Below, piece after piece: positions 1-9,923 of a DNA stretch of 53,367 nucleotides (within the stretch, counting starts at the first letter, position 1; the number at the start of each line of letters is the position of its first letter). The stretch covers positions 1-53,367 of the forward strand of contig CAZRUA010000011.1 in NCBI GenBank assembly GCA_964603125.1. Reading direction: 5' to 3'. The notes under the pieces are model-generated. The model was not told the origin of the DNA. It did not search any database and saw nothing but the letters and a program-made list of their open reading frames with translations. The translations under genes and the position numbers were made by a program. The DNA is from CAZRUA01 sp964603125. GTDB lineage: Bacteria; Bacteroidota; Bacteroidia; B-17B0; Aurantibacillaceae.

Positions 1-90
1 GTCATGCACAGAATGGTTTAGAAATTAACATTTTATCTCTTTATTTGAGAAATAAATTGTATTTTTACCTAATGTCTTAATTCCAAAATT

Positions 91-2598
91 ATGATTAAAA
101 AAATACCTATTCGAGTTTTTTTAAGTGTTGTATTTTTACTTTCCTTAAAAAGTATAAATGCACAGTTAAAAATCAATGAATATTCATGTGCAAATTTCTC
201 AATTAACGATAATTTCGGGAACCCAAGTGATTGGTTTGAGATATATAATCCTGCTGCAACAGCCGCTAATATAAGCGGTTATTATGTAAGCGACGATAAA
301 GTTAATCTTCAAAAATTTCAGTTCCCTTTTGGTACTACAATTCCTGCAGGTGGTTTTATAAGAGTTTGGGCTTCAGGTAAAGACACCATTGTTGGAACAA
401 ATTACCATACCAAGTTTAAATTAACACAATGTAAGCCTGAGCAAATTATTTTTGCTGATGCTGGCGGGTTTATTGTAGATTCATTAACAGTAAAACGTAA
501 TCAAAAGAACCATTCTTGGGGAAGAACTCCAGACGGTTCAGCTACTTGGAAAGTTTATACTACACCAACTCCAAATGCAACTAATACAGGCACTAGTTAT
601 ATTGATTATTTAAAGAAACCAGTTTTTTCTCTCGCTCCAGGGTTTTATCCTGGTGCGCAAGTAACAACTATCACAACCTCTGAACCAAATACAATTGTTT
701 ATTACACTACAACTGGTGCTGATCCAACTACATCTACAACATTTGCAACGGGTAACGTTGCGGTAAATGATACAATGGTTATTCGTGCTATAGTGAAGGA
801 AAATCCAGCTGCTGGATTGTATTTACCTAGTTTTATCGAAACAAATTCATATTTTATTAATGTTTCGCATACTTTACCTATAGTTTCAGTAGCAGGAGAT
901 TATACATCATTGTTTAACTCTCAAACTGTAATTGAAAATTCATTTGAGTATTTTGAAGCCGATAAAACTTTTAAGTTTGAAACAACAGGAAATTCAGACA
1001 AACATGGTAATGATTCATGGGCCTACGCTCAAAAAGGTTTTGATTACGTTGTTGATGATCGTTTGGGTTATCATTATACCAACAAATACCAATTTTTCAC
1101 AGATCCCAACCTTGGTGATTCTCCAAGAGATGGTTTTCAGCGAGTTATTTTAAAGGCGGCGGCTTCTGATAATTATGCTGCAGGTCCTAACGGGAGTTGT
1201 CATATGCGCGATGCATTTTGTCAATCTTATGCATTTAAGAAAGGATTACATTTAGATGGTAGAAGAACCGAGTCTGTTATTGTTTATATCAATGGTAAGT
1301 ATTGGGGTGTTTATGAATTACGTGAGAAGTTTGATGAGGACTATACAGATTTTTATTACAATCAACCAGAGATAGACAATTTAAGAATGTGGGGAGGATT
1401 AACAGTTGCTGATGGTAGTGCTACAGGATGGAATAATTTTTACACTTGGATTATGGCAAATAACATGGCTATTCCAGCAAATTATGCAAAGGCAGATTCA
1501 GCAATTAGTTTCACAAGTTTAATAGATTATATATCATACAATACTTATGTTGTGAATAGCGATTTTATTAACTGGAATTCAGCTTGGTGGAGAGGTCATG
1601 ATATGTCGAAAGATAAACACAAATGGCGTTACTGGATGTGGGATATGGATAATACTTGGGGATTAGGACAAGATTTTACAGGTTTAGGAAACACAGGTCC
1701 AACATCAAATCCTTGTGATTATAGTAATGCGCCTATTGGAGGAACACCTGAGGAAGGGCATTTTGATATTTTTAATCAATTAATGGTTAATCAAACCTTC
1801 AAATCTTTATACATAAATCGTTACGCTGATTTACTTAATACAGCATTGAATTGTAATGAGATTACAAATCATTTCAATTACTACAAAGCAATTATTACAC
1901 CTGAAATGCAAAAGCAAATAACACGCTGGCCAGCTCCTGGGGCTTCGGTAGCTAATTGGAATCAAAACTTGGATACTATGCAAGCATGGATTAATAGACG
2001 TTGTTCATTTATTGATAGTGTGATAAAAGATTGTTATAATGTATCTGGACCTTTTGATTTGTGTGTGGATGTTTTTCCTGCTAATTCAGGAACTATTCAA
2101 TTAAATACTATTACACCAACAAGTTATTTATGGACAGGTCAATACTTTGGTGGTGTAAATCAAAGTGCTATTGCTTTACCTGGACCTAATTATGTTTTTG
2201 AATATTGGGAAGTAAATGGTAGTGATACTGTGTCAAGCCTAACTAATGATTCGATTCAGTTTTACTTTGATACAACAGCTTGTATAAAAGCGCATTTCAG
2301 ATTAAAAAACCCTTATGAACTAGTTGGTGAGCCTATGGTGCCAAGCGGATTCACTCCTAATGGAGATGGAAATAATGATTTGTTGAATGTTTTTGGTACA
2401 CTTGAAGCAACAGAATTTGAGTTGGAAGTTTATAATCGTTGGGGTGAGTTAGTGTTCAAATCAAACAACAAAACTCAAGGTTGGGATGGAAATTACAAAG
2501 GTAGTTCCGCCCCTGTAGGAGTTTATGGTTATCGATTCAATGTTACCATAAAGGGGCAACAGTATGTTAAATCAGGTAACGTAACCTTAATTCGTTAA
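91..2598 (+). CDS. Secreted CotH-kinase / lamin-tail-domain protein with CHU_C-type T9SS C-terminal domain
   Basis: An 835-residue exported protein. Residues 1-25 form a signal peptide ending SINAQ. A lamin-tail-like beta domain follows (about 26-150), then a chitobiase/HEX C-terminal-like segment rich in Thr and Tyr (about 180-255). A CotH-like kinase fold comes next (about 265-650), marked by INGKYWGVYELREKFDEDY and WDMDNTWG, and after it a small repeat-like beta segment. The last 80 residues are a CHU_C/gliding-type domain (GFTPNGDGNNDLLNVFG, NRWGELVF, WDGNYKG, ending in a short basic tail). CotH proteins in Bacillus phosphorylate spore-coat proteins; here the substrate is unknown. The C-terminal domain predicts export by the type IX system and surface attachment. 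The gene lies 10 nt before a PorP/SprF-like gene, the arrangement expected for a type B cargo and its helper. Domain calls are confident; function is not. Confidence 0.88.
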   Translation: MIKKIPIRVFLSVVFLLSLKSINAQLKINEYSCANFSINDNFGNPSDWFEIYNPAATAANISGYYVSDDKVNLQKFQFPFGTTIPAGGFIRVWASGKDTIVGTNYHTKFKLTQCKPEQIIFADAGGFIVDSLTVKRNQKNHSWGRTPDGSATWKVYTTPTPNATNTGTSYIDYLKKPVFSLAPGFYPGAQVTTITTSEPNTIVYYTTTGADPTTSTTFATGNVAVNDTMVIRAIVKENPAAGLYLPSFIETNSYFINVSHTLPIVSVAGDYTSLFNSQTVIENSFEYFEADKTFKFETTGNSDKHGNDSWAYAQKGFDYVVDDRLGYHYTNKYQFFTDPNLGDSPRDGFQRVILKAAASDNYAAGPNGSCHMRDAFCQSYAFKKGLHLDGRRTESVIVYINGKYWGVYELREKFDEDYTDFYYNQPEIDNLRMWGGLTVADGSATGWNNFYTWIMANNMAIPANYAKADSAISFTSLIDYISYNTYVVNSDFINWNSAWWRGHDMSKDKHKWRYWMWDMDNTWGLGQDFTGLGNTGPTSNPCDYSNAPIGGTPEEGHFDIFNQLMVNQTFKSLYINRYADLLNTALNCNEITNHFNYYKAIITPEMQKQITRWPAPGASVANWNQNLDTMQAWINRRCSFIDSVIKDCYNVSGPFDLCVDVFPANSGTIQLNTITPTSYLWTGQYFGGVNQSAIALPGPNYVFEYWEVNGSDTVSSLTNDSIQFYFDTTACIKAHFRLKNPYELVGEPMVPSGFTPNGDGNNDLLNVFGTLEATEFELEVYNRWGELVFKSNNKTQGWDGNYKGSSAPVGVYGYRFNVTIKGQQYVKSGNVTLIR

Positions 2599-2608
2599 TT
2601 CATAAACT

Positions 2609-3694
2609 ATGCAAAATAAAATGAAAAAATCACTTATTATTTGTGCTGGTTTACTTGGTTTAGCAAGCTTAAAAATTTCAGCTCAGGATATTCACTTTTC
2701 TCAATTAAACGAAGCGCCTTTAATGTTAAATCCAGCGAATGCAGGTTTTCATAGCGGCTACATAAGAGCAATTGGTAATTATAGAAGCCAGTGGAGTACA
2801 GCAAAAAGCCCATTCACAACTATGAGCACAACTTTGGATGCTGATGTTGGTTTAAAAAATAATAAAGCAGCTTATTTAGGTATTGGAGGTTTTGTGTTTC
2901 AGGATAAGGCTGGAGATGCTAACTGGAAAACTTTTAAAGCAGATTTATATTTAAATGGAATTGTAAAAGTTGGTAAAGAAAGTAAATTGGCTTTAGGTAT
3001 TGGTTCGGGTTTTGCTCAAAATTCTGCTGATTTAACTAAGTTAACTTTTGGAACACAATACAATGGTCAAACTTTTGATCAATCCATTAATTCATTAGAG
3101 ACTGTTTCTGTACAAAGCTATAATTGGGTGGATATGTCGGCTGGTATTAATTATGAGTATGATAAAACAAATGTGGAGTTTGCACATAACTTTTTATTTT
3201 ATTTAAAATTGGGTGCAGCATGTTATCATATTCAACAACCTAAAATGCTGTATTCACGAAGCTCAGGGGATCTTTTAGCACGAAAATGGGTAGGTTCAGT
3301 AAACTCACGAATTGATTTTAAAGATTCAAAATTTTCTTTATTGCCAAGTGCTATTTATGTTTTACAAGGAAAGTACCAAGAAATTAATTTTGGAACATTA
3401 GCACGTTATCGTTTTAATTCAGAAACTAAAATCACAGGAAAAATACACGAAACAGCTTTGTTATTTGGTGCGTATTACCGTTTTAATGACGCTCTAATTC
3501 CGCAGTTAATGATAGAGTATAAAGGGTTTAATTTAGGAATGAGCTACGATTATAATATCTCTAATTATAAAAAGGCAACACGTGGGGTAGGTGGTTTTGA
3601 AATTTCATTACGCTGGACTCAATTACGAGATGGTTTATGGAGAAGAAAGAGTGAGGTTGGCGGAAACAAAGGTAGACATTCTGCTACACCATAA
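2609..3694 (+). CDS. PorP/SprF family type IX secretion outer-membrane protein
   Basis: A 361-residue protein with a short signal peptide (start either MQNKMKKS at 2609 or MKKS at 2621; cleavage near KISAQ). It is followed by the family's hallmark opening, DIHFSQLNEAPLMLNPANAGFHSG, with beta-barrel-like alternation to the end and the conserved Tyr/Gly-rich strand pattern ISLRW near the C terminus. PorP/SprF proteins sit in the outer membrane and are needed for export or surface attachment of particular type IX cargo proteins, SprF for SprB being the known example. The position directly after the CHU_C protein at 91-2598, with a 10-nt gap and no terminator, suggests one transcript and a dedicated pair. 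This is inferred from context. Confidence 0.9.
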   Translation: MQNKMKKSLIICAGLLGLASLKISAQDIHFSQLNEAPLMLNPANAGFHSGYIRAIGNYRSQWSTAKSPFTTMSTTLDADVGLKNNKAAYLGIGGFVFQDKAGDANWKTFKADLYLNGIVKVGKESKLALGIGSGFAQNSADLTKLTFGTQYNGQTFDQSINSLETVSVQSYNWVDMSAGINYEYDKTNVEFAHNFLFYLKLGAACYHIQQPKMLYSRSSGDLLARKWVGSVNSRIDFKDSKFSLLPSAIYVLQGKYQEINFGTLARYRFNSETKITGKIHETALLFGAYYRFNDALIPQLMIEYKGFNLGMSYDYNISNYKKATRGVGGFEISLRWTQLRDGLWRRKSEVGGNKGRHSATP

Positions 3695-3757
3695 TAGATT
3701 TGTATAGTAAAAACGTTGATGGCGTATTCCATCTAAATATAAAAGCACAATAAAAGC

Positions 3758-5002
3758 ATGAAAGATTTATTTGAAAAAATAAAGCAAAACAGAGGTCCAA
3801 TTGGAGAACATTCAAAAGAAAGTCATGGTTACTTTACATTTCCTAAACTAGAAGGTGAAATTGCACCTCGTATGTTATTCCGTGGAAAAGAAAGATTAAA
3901 TTGGAGTTTAAATAATTATTTAGGCTTAGCTAATCATCCTGAAGTAAGAAAGGCAGATACAGATGCTGCTGCTGAATATGGTTATGCATACCCAATGGGT
4001 GCGCGTATGATGAGCGGAAATAGTAATGCTCACGAGCAATTAGAAGCTGAGCTATCAGCATTTGTTGGTAAGCAAGATACTATATTATGTAATTTTGGTT
4101 ACCAAGCTATGTTAAGTGCAATTGATTGTTTAGTTGATAGACATGATGTTATAGTTTATGATGCGGAGTGTCACGCATGTATTTTAGATGGCTTGCGTTT
4201 GCATATGGGTAAGCGTTTTGTTTTTCCTCACAATGATATTGAAAGTTGTGCTAAACAACTTGAACGTGCAACTAAAATTGTTGAATCAACTGGTGGTGCG
4301 ATTTTAGTTTTAACTGAAGGTGTATTTGGAATGAGCGGTGATCAAGGTCGCTTAAAAGATATTGTTGAATTAAAAAAGAAGTTCAATTTCCGTTTATTTG
4401 TTGATGATGCGCATGGAATTGGAACAATGGGCGAAGGTGGAAGAGGAACTCATTTTGAGCAAGGTGTTGCTGATGGTGTAGATATTTATTTCGGAACTTT
4501 TGCTAAGTCATTTGCTTTGATTGGTGGTTTCATTAGTAGCGATGAAAACGTTGTTGAGTATTTGCGTTATAACATGCGTTCGCAAATTTTCGCAAAAGCA
4601 TTACCAATTGCTTTAGTGAAAGGTGCTTTAAAACGTTTGGAATTAATGCGTAATCACCCAGAGTACAAGGAAAAGTTATGGGAAATTACACGTGCTTTAC
4701 AAAGTGGTTTAACTAATGCTGGATTTAAAATTGGTAATACTCAATCGCCAGTTACACCGGTTTATTTAAATGGTTCAATACCAGAAGCTACAAATATGAT
4801 TTTTGATTTACGTGAGAACTTTAACATTTTCTGCTCAATGGTAGTTTATCCAGTTGTGCCAAAAGGTGTTATTATTTTGCGTTTAATACCAACAGCAGTT
4901 CATACGCTTGAAGATGTAAAATATACAATAGATAGCTTTAGTGCTATTGAAGGTAAATTAAAAAGCGGTGCTTACATGAGTGATAAGATAGCTGCTGTGT
5001 AA
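3758..5002 (+). CDS. PLP-dependent alpha-oxoamine synthase family enzyme (serine palmitoyltransferase-like)
   Basis: A 414-residue fold-type I aminotransferase relative of the SPT / KBL / BioF group. Visible landmarks are NWSLNNYLGL near residue 50, the PLP-stacking His in DAECHACILDG (about 145), the phosphate/pyridine Asp in VDDAHGIG (about 218), and the Schiff-base Lys in GTFAKSFALIGGF (about 250). The family condenses an acyl thioester with an amino acid with loss of CO2. In Bacteroidota the paralogues make sphingolipid or sulfonolipid (capnine-type) bases, and this protein's length and sequence style fit that subgroup better than biotin synthesis, since no bio genes are nearby. The substrate (Ser, cysteate or Gly) cannot be decided from sequence alone. 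It is followed by a strong terminator and stands as a single gene. Confidence 0.85.
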   Translation: MKDLFEKIKQNRGPIGEHSKESHGYFTFPKLEGEIAPRMLFRGKERLNWSLNNYLGLANHPEVRKADTDAAAEYGYAYPMGARMMSGNSNAHEQLEAELSAFVGKQDTILCNFGYQAMLSAIDCLVDRHDVIVYDAECHACILDGLRLHMGKRFVFPHNDIESCAKQLERATKIVESTGGAILVLTEGVFGMSGDQGRLKDIVELKKKFNFRLFVDDAHGIGTMGEGGRGTHFEQGVADGVDIYFGTFAKSFALIGGFISSDENVVEYLRYNMRSQIFAKALPIALVKGALKRLELMRNHPEYKEKLWEITRALQSGLTNAGFKIGNTQSPVTPVYLNGSIPEATNMIFDLRENFNIFCSMVVYPVVPKGVIILRLIPTAVHTLEDVKYTIDSFSAIEGKLKSGAYMSDKIAAV

Positions 5003-5023
5003 TTTATTACTTAATTAATTAGG

Positions 5024-5054
5024 AAGCTCATTGAGAAATCAATGAGCTTTTTTT
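5024..5054 (+). terminator. Intrinsic terminator after the SPT-like gene
   Basis: An 11-bp perfect stem (AAGCTCATTGA / TCAATGAGCTT) closes a GAAA tetraloop and is followed by a T run. It lies 22 nt after the stop codon at 5002. Confidence 0.92.
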
Positions 5055-5083
5055 GTTTTGAACACGTAAGGTTTATTTCGGTT

Positions 5084-5091
5084 TAAGTTTG
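5084..5091 (+). promoter_or_regulatory. Bacteroidota -7 box TAAGTTTG for the giant CHU_C gene
   Basis: TAAGTTTG matches TAnnTTTG fully. A TTTG lies upstream at 5057-5060, but its spacing (23 nt) is slightly longer than usual. The predicted transcript start falls near 5097, which makes the GTG at 5097 an unlikely start codon and favours the ATGs at 5118 or 5133. Confidence 0.5.
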
Positions 5092-5132
5092 GAAATGTGG
5101 GATTTTATTCTAACTTTATGTTAAAATTTAAT

Positions 5133-8100
5133 ATGCGTAAATTCTTGATTTTAATACTTAGTTGCTTTATGGCTTCAAAAGGCCACTCTCAATATTGGAT
5201 GCAAAGTGCTGGTGGTAATAATGTTGATGAGGTAATGGATATTGCTAAGGACAATTTAGGTAATATTATTTCGGCTGGATATTTCAGTAACACAGCTACT
5301 TTCGGACAAAGTACATCTTTTAATTTGACTGCAGCCTCTGTTGGTACGCCAGATATTTTTGTATACAAAACAGCAAGTAACGGAGGTGTTTTATGGTCTT
5401 TAAAAGCTGGAGGAACGGGAAGTGATAGAGCCTTGTCTATAGCTTGTGATAATAACGGTAATAGTTATATAACTGGATTTTATTACGGTAGTGCAACATT
5501 TGGCAGTACAACATTAACATCCGTTTCAAATACTCAAGATATTTTTGTAGCTAAAATTAATTCTTCTGGAAGTTTTGTTTGGGCAAAATCATTTGGAGGG
5601 AATAAATCAGAGCAAGGCACAGGAATTGCCGTTGACGCCAATGGAAATGTAATTGTAACGGGTCAGTTTGAAGGAACAGCAACTTTTGGATCGCAAACAT
5701 TAACAAGTGTTGTAAATCCTATTACTACTTTTTCATCATTTGATATATACACTCTAAAGTTGGATAATTCAGGCAATTTTATTTGGGTTGAACAAGGTGC
5801 TGCTGAGTTTAATGACAGGGGGATGGATGTTAAAGCAGATAACCAGGGAAATATATTTGTAACAGGGCAGTTTAGCGACACCATTACTTTTGATAATACT
5901 TACAATAATCCTATTGCTAATGCAATTTTTTTGATAAAGTATGATGCTAATGGAGTAGAACAATGGTTTAGGAAGGCAAGCGGTACTTACTCAATGCCAT
6001 ATGCAATAACGTTAGATGCTGCACAGAACGTTTATTTAACTGGAGATTATCAGGGAAATTTATTGTTCTGGGGACCAACAAATAATTTTTTAAATGGTAC
6101 TTATACAAATAAGTACTTTTTAGCTAAGTATAGTAATTCAGGAAATTATATCCAATCGGCGCAAGCGGGTAGTGATAGTTATGTGTCTGGACGGGATTTA
6201 GCAATAGATAATGCTGGGCATATATATGTTTACGGTGAATATGGATGCAGAATGGATGAGTTTTCGGCAATGTATGGAACGGGTACTTTTAACTCAATTG
6301 GTTATGAAGATTTATTTGTGGCAAAGTATGATGCAAATTTTAATCGGGAATGGGAACGCAATTTTGGTAGTCAGTTGAGAGATAAGGCTCATGGTATAGT
6401 TATTCAAAACAATAACCTACCATTAATTGGCGGCAGCTATGGTCAAAACATTAATTTCCCAATAGGAAATTCAGGTTTTACAATTACTTCTTATAATAAT
6501 TTTAATGGCTGTAGTAGTTTTACTAATTCTCAGTATTGTTCTGATTTATATTACGGGTATATGGCAAACATGCATTCATATGGTTTTTATGATGGTTTTT
6601 TATCTAATGTAATAGATCCAACGAGACAACCGTATGATTATTACCATAGGTCAGGAACAGGCTGTGTGCGCGATGAATTGGGTGTTTGTATAACAGGTAG
6701 TTTAATTGTTAATTGCCCAGATACAATAAAAATTTGTCAGCAAGGAAATATTTATTCAGATACATATTGTGTCGATGAAGGTTGTTCAGCTCCTAACCAC
6801 CATTTTTCATGGAATGGATCTTTAACAGATACTTCTGATGTACATTTTGTGAATACTTCAGGTTATCAAAGTGTTACTATAACTACAAGAGATGGTTGCT
6901 TTTCAAGTGAAGACACCGTTTATGTAGAAGTAAATCCTTACCCAATTCCTCTTATATCAGATGATTATGTAGTAAATACTAATAGTCCTCCAAATGCCCA
7001 ACCAATTATTGTTTGTGGTAAGGATTCTATTATACTTACAGGTAGTAATATAAACGGAGGTAGTTTTAATTGGTCGGGTAATATGGGTAACGCTTCCGTA
7101 TTTAGTAATACAGATTCTACTTTTCTTGTTACTGAAAGTTCTAGCTTAATTTTTTCAGTAACTACAAATAAAGGGTGCACTAGAACTAATACTATTAATA
7201 TAATTATGTATGATTCATTGCCCAAACTTATTTTGAAAACGAATATTCCTGATTCAGCAGAGATTTGTCAAGGTAGCAGTGTGTTTTTGTTTGCCTATGA
7301 TAGCCTAAGTAATCCAAATGGACTCAATCCATATTCAGCTATTCAATACAGTTTTCCTCATTGGTATTCTTCCCCATCAACTTCTATCATTAGTTACGGG
7401 GGAACTTCTCAAAATAATTTATGTGGTGCAATATATCCAAATATAACTGCTATGTATCACTTAACAGATACAGTTTATGTCTGGAATACATGTGATACAG
7501 TAAAATATGTTGTTCACGATTCCATTTATATAAAGGTTAATCCTAAACCAACACCTTACTCGGCTAGTATTTCGGGGCCAACATTTATTTGTTCAGGAGA
7601 TACTGGATTTGCTGTTCTAAATACAAATGCTCCAAGTTACAGTTGGCAAGGTTCTAACATTATAAGTTCATTAACCAATGATACTGTTTATTTTGTGGGA
7701 CCTGGTAATATGTATGTTTATATCCCTATTGTTGATTCTATTACGGGTTGTACAAATCAGTCTTACACCTATCACAATGTTATTATTAAGCCAGACCCTT
7801 TAATATCAACACTTCCTGCTTCAGGTCTTATTTGCCCTAATGATTCCGTAAAACTCCAATGTAATGTTTTAAATGGAATTAACTATGAATGGCATGGTCC
7901 AATGGGTATAATAGGGGTAAACGCTCCTTTTGTTTATACAGATGTTGTTGGGTTTTATCATTGTGTTGTAACTGATGCATCTGGCTGTGTTTTAACAAGT
8001 AATACAATTGAAGTAAAACAGTATAACACACCTTACTTAGCTGTTAGTCCAAGTAATGTTTTATGCCCTGGGCAAACTGCCACTCTTACTGTTGTTACCA

Positions 8101-9923
8101 ATAATCCATATGGAATTTCATGGTCGTTTCCATTGTTTGGCAACTCTCCAACACAAACGGTTAATGCTGCAGGAACATATAATGCAAGTGCAAATATGTG
8201 TGGTATAGTTACTCAAATGAGTACAACGATAATTATGGGAAATCCAGTTGCTACTATTACGCCAAATGGCTCACTAACAATTTGTCCAGGAGATTCAGTT
8301 ATTCTAACTGCTAACTCCGGTATGTCATCTTACCAATGGTTACCTAATAATAGTTTTAATAACACACTTGTGGTAAATTCAGCTGGAACTTATACTCTTC
8401 AAACAGTTGATGCATATGGTTGTATTAAAAATTCAACTCCAGTAACAGTTACTGTTAATAATAGTGTTGCTGCACCAAATGCCAATTCAATACAGGTATG
8501 TTACGGTAATAGTGCTAATTTAAATGCAACAAGTTCCTCTCCAACAATCGATTGGTATACCAATTCTTCAGGTGGAGCTCCAATTCACACAGGTAATAAT
8601 TATGTTTTAAATAATGTAGTTTCTAATGATACATTATGGGTAGCTTCTAATAATGGTTCTAATTGCCATAGCATTCGCATTCCTATTATTGTTACAGTAG
8701 TTCCTTCGTCATTGGCTCCTATTATCTCTGGTGACTCAGTTTATTGCAAGGGTAACACAATTAATCTAAATAGTAGTTTTGTGTCAGGAGCAAACTATCA
8801 ATGGAACGGGCCAAATGGCTTTGTTTCAAACTCGCAAAATATTTCTATATCAACAGCAAATTCAATTCATGCAGGTTTATATTCTCTATCATTAACAGGA
8901 AATGGTTGCGTTAGCCCAATCACATCAATCAATATAGATGTTGTTGATTTAAGTTTACCTATTCTTGTGGGCGATACGACTATTTGTGAAGGATTGGATA
9001 TAAGCCTTCAGGTTAGTTCTGGTTCAATCCCTTTTAGTTCAATATGGCAGGATAATTTTGGTAATATCTATAATTTAAATAATTTATTTATACCAAATGT
9101 CTCTTTTGTTAATGCAGGAGTTTATAGTGTTTACAATACTTATTCGGGTTGTAATTCAGATACCTTAAATGTAAATGTGACTATTCTTCCGCTTCCTCAA
9201 ATAATTTACCCAGTAATAAATTCACCAGTATGTTTAGGTGATTCTTTAGTTTTAGTAGCCGATACCACAAATCATCTTTATCAATATTCATGGCAAAGTC
9301 CTTTAGGAAATAATTTTGTAGGGGATACAATAATAATTTACCCAGTGACTATTTTGGATGCAGGAAATTATTCTTTGGAAGCTATTAGCGGAGAATGTGG
9401 AAGTTCAAATTATAATTTATTTGCTGATGTTTTGACTCTGCCTCAATTTAATTTGGGGAATGATACTACCATTTGTGATTCTCAACCTATTACTTTAGTC
9501 GCTCCTGTTTCTTCATCATACATTTGGAGCACGGGACAAACTTCTCAAAGTATTACTACAAATTTTAATGGAGATATTTTGCTAACAGTCCGAGACTCTA
9601 ACAATTGCTCTTATACAGATACTCTTCATATAACTTCCTTAACGTGCGAATCAGAAGCGCCAAATGTATTTACTCCAAATGGTGATGGTGAGAATGATAA
9701 GTTTTATCTTACAGGTGATAATCTAAAAGAAGTATTTTGTGAAATATTTGATAGATGGGGAAATAAAATTTACACTATTGCTCAGGCAGATGCAGCATGG
9801 GACGGTACTAATCAAAATACTGGATTGAAAATGCCTCAGGGTACATATTATTTTGTTGGTAGTGTTTTACAAACAAACGATGTACGAAGAAATATACATG
9901 GTTTTGTTGAGTTGATTAGATAG
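5133..9923 (+). CDS. Giant secreted adhesin-like protein: propeller-like repeats, Ig-like repeats, CHU_C T9SS domain
   Basis: A 1596-residue protein from the ATG at 5133, which gives a compact signal peptide (MRKFLILILSCFMASKGHSQ). An ATG at 5118 and a GTG at 5097 are in frame upstream. The first 450 residues repeat an SBBP-like propeller motif (variants of GNxxxTGxFxGTxTFGSxTLTS followed by DIFVAKxxxxGxxxWxxxxGG). The middle, about 530-1500, is a chain of Ig/PKD-like units of 75-90 residues, each opening with a Cys-containing CxGDS or CPGxT motif. The C terminus carries NVFTPNGDGENDKF, DRWGNKIY and WDGTNQNTG, the CHU_C signature for type IX export. Probable role: a surface adhesin or mobile filament. 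No enzymatic domain is seen. It faces the GT4 gene tail to tail with no intervening terminator visible. Confidence 0.88.
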   Translation: MRKFLILILSCFMASKGHSQYWMQSAGGNNVDEVMDIAKDNLGNIISAGYFSNTATFGQSTSFNLTAASVGTPDIFVYKTASNGGVLWSLKAGGTGSDRALSIACDNNGNSYITGFYYGSATFGSTTLTSVSNTQDIFVAKINSSGSFVWAKSFGGNKSEQGTGIAVDANGNVIVTGQFEGTATFGSQTLTSVVNPITTFSSFDIYTLKLDNSGNFIWVEQGAAEFNDRGMDVKADNQGNIFVTGQFSDTITFDNTYNNPIANAIFLIKYDANGVEQWFRKASGTYSMPYAITLDAAQNVYLTGDYQGNLLFWGPTNNFLNGTYTNKYFLAKYSNSGNYIQSAQAGSDSYVSGRDLAIDNAGHIYVYGEYGCRMDEFSAMYGTGTFNSIGYEDLFVAKYDANFNREWERNFGSQLRDKAHGIVIQNNNLPLIGGSYGQNINFPIGNSGFTITSYNNFNGCSSFTNSQYCSDLYYGYMANMHSYGFYDGFLSNVIDPTRQPYDYYHRSGTGCVRDELGVCITGSLIVNCPDTIKICQQGNIYSDTYCVDEGCSAPNHHFSWNGSLTDTSDVHFVNTSGYQSVTITTRDGCFSSEDTVYVEVNPYPIPLISDDYVVNTNSPPNAQPIIVCGKDSIILTGSNINGGSFNWSGNMGNASVFSNTDSTFLVTESSSLIFSVTTNKGCTRTNTINIIMYDSLPKLILKTNIPDSAEICQGSSVFLFAYDSLSNPNGLNPYSAIQYSFPHWYSSPSTSIISYGGTSQNNLCGAIYPNITAMYHLTDTVYVWNTCDTVKYVVHDSIYIKVNPKPTPYSASISGPTFICSGDTGFAVLNTNAPSYSWQGSNIISSLTNDTVYFVGPGNMYVYIPIVDSITGCTNQSYTYHNVIIKPDPLISTLPASGLICPNDSVKLQCNVLNGINYEWHGPMGIIGVNAPFVYTDVVGFYHCVVTDASGCVLTSNTIEVKQYNTPYLAVSPSNVLCPGQTATLTVVTNNPYGISWSFPLFGNSPTQTVNAAGTYNASANMCGIVTQMSTTIIMGNPVATITPNGSLTICPGDSVILTANSGMSSYQWLPNNSFNNTLVVNSAGTYTLQTVDAYGCIKNSTPVTVTVNNSVAAPNANSIQVCYGNSANLNATSSSPTIDWYTNSSGGAPIHTGNNYVLNNVVSNDTLWVASNNGSNCHSIRIPIIVTVVPSSLAPIISGDSVYCKGNTINLNSSFVSGANYQWNGPNGFVSNSQNISISTANSIHAGLYSLSLTGNGCVSPITSINIDVVDLSLPILVGDTTICEGLDISLQVSSGSIPFSSIWQDNFGNIYNLNNLFIPNVSFVNAGVYSVYNTYSGCNSDTLNVNVTILPLPQIIYPVINSPVCLGDSLVLVADTTNHLYQYSWQSPLGNNFVGDTIIIYPVTILDAGNYSLEAISGECGSSNYNLFADVLTLPQFNLGNDTTICDSQPITLVAPVSSSYIWSTGQTSQSITTNFNGDILLTVRDSNNCSYTDTLHITSLTCESEAPNVFTPNGDGENDKFYLTGDNLKEVFCEIFDRWGNKIYTIAQADAAWDGTNQNTGLKMPQGTYYFVGSVLQTNDVRRNIHGFVELIR

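Noticed and set aside
1..90. Coding tail of an upstream gene at the left edge
   Set aside because: Short frames end in stops within 90 nt in all plus-strand frames; no evidence to choose one.
5097..5132. GTG start at 5097 for the giant CHU_C protein
   Set aside because: It lies at the predicted transcript start and adds residues before a clean signal peptide at 5133.
5133..9923. Tandem DNA repeats in the giant gene
   Set aside because: Repeats are visible at protein level (propeller and Ig-like units), not as DNA repeats.
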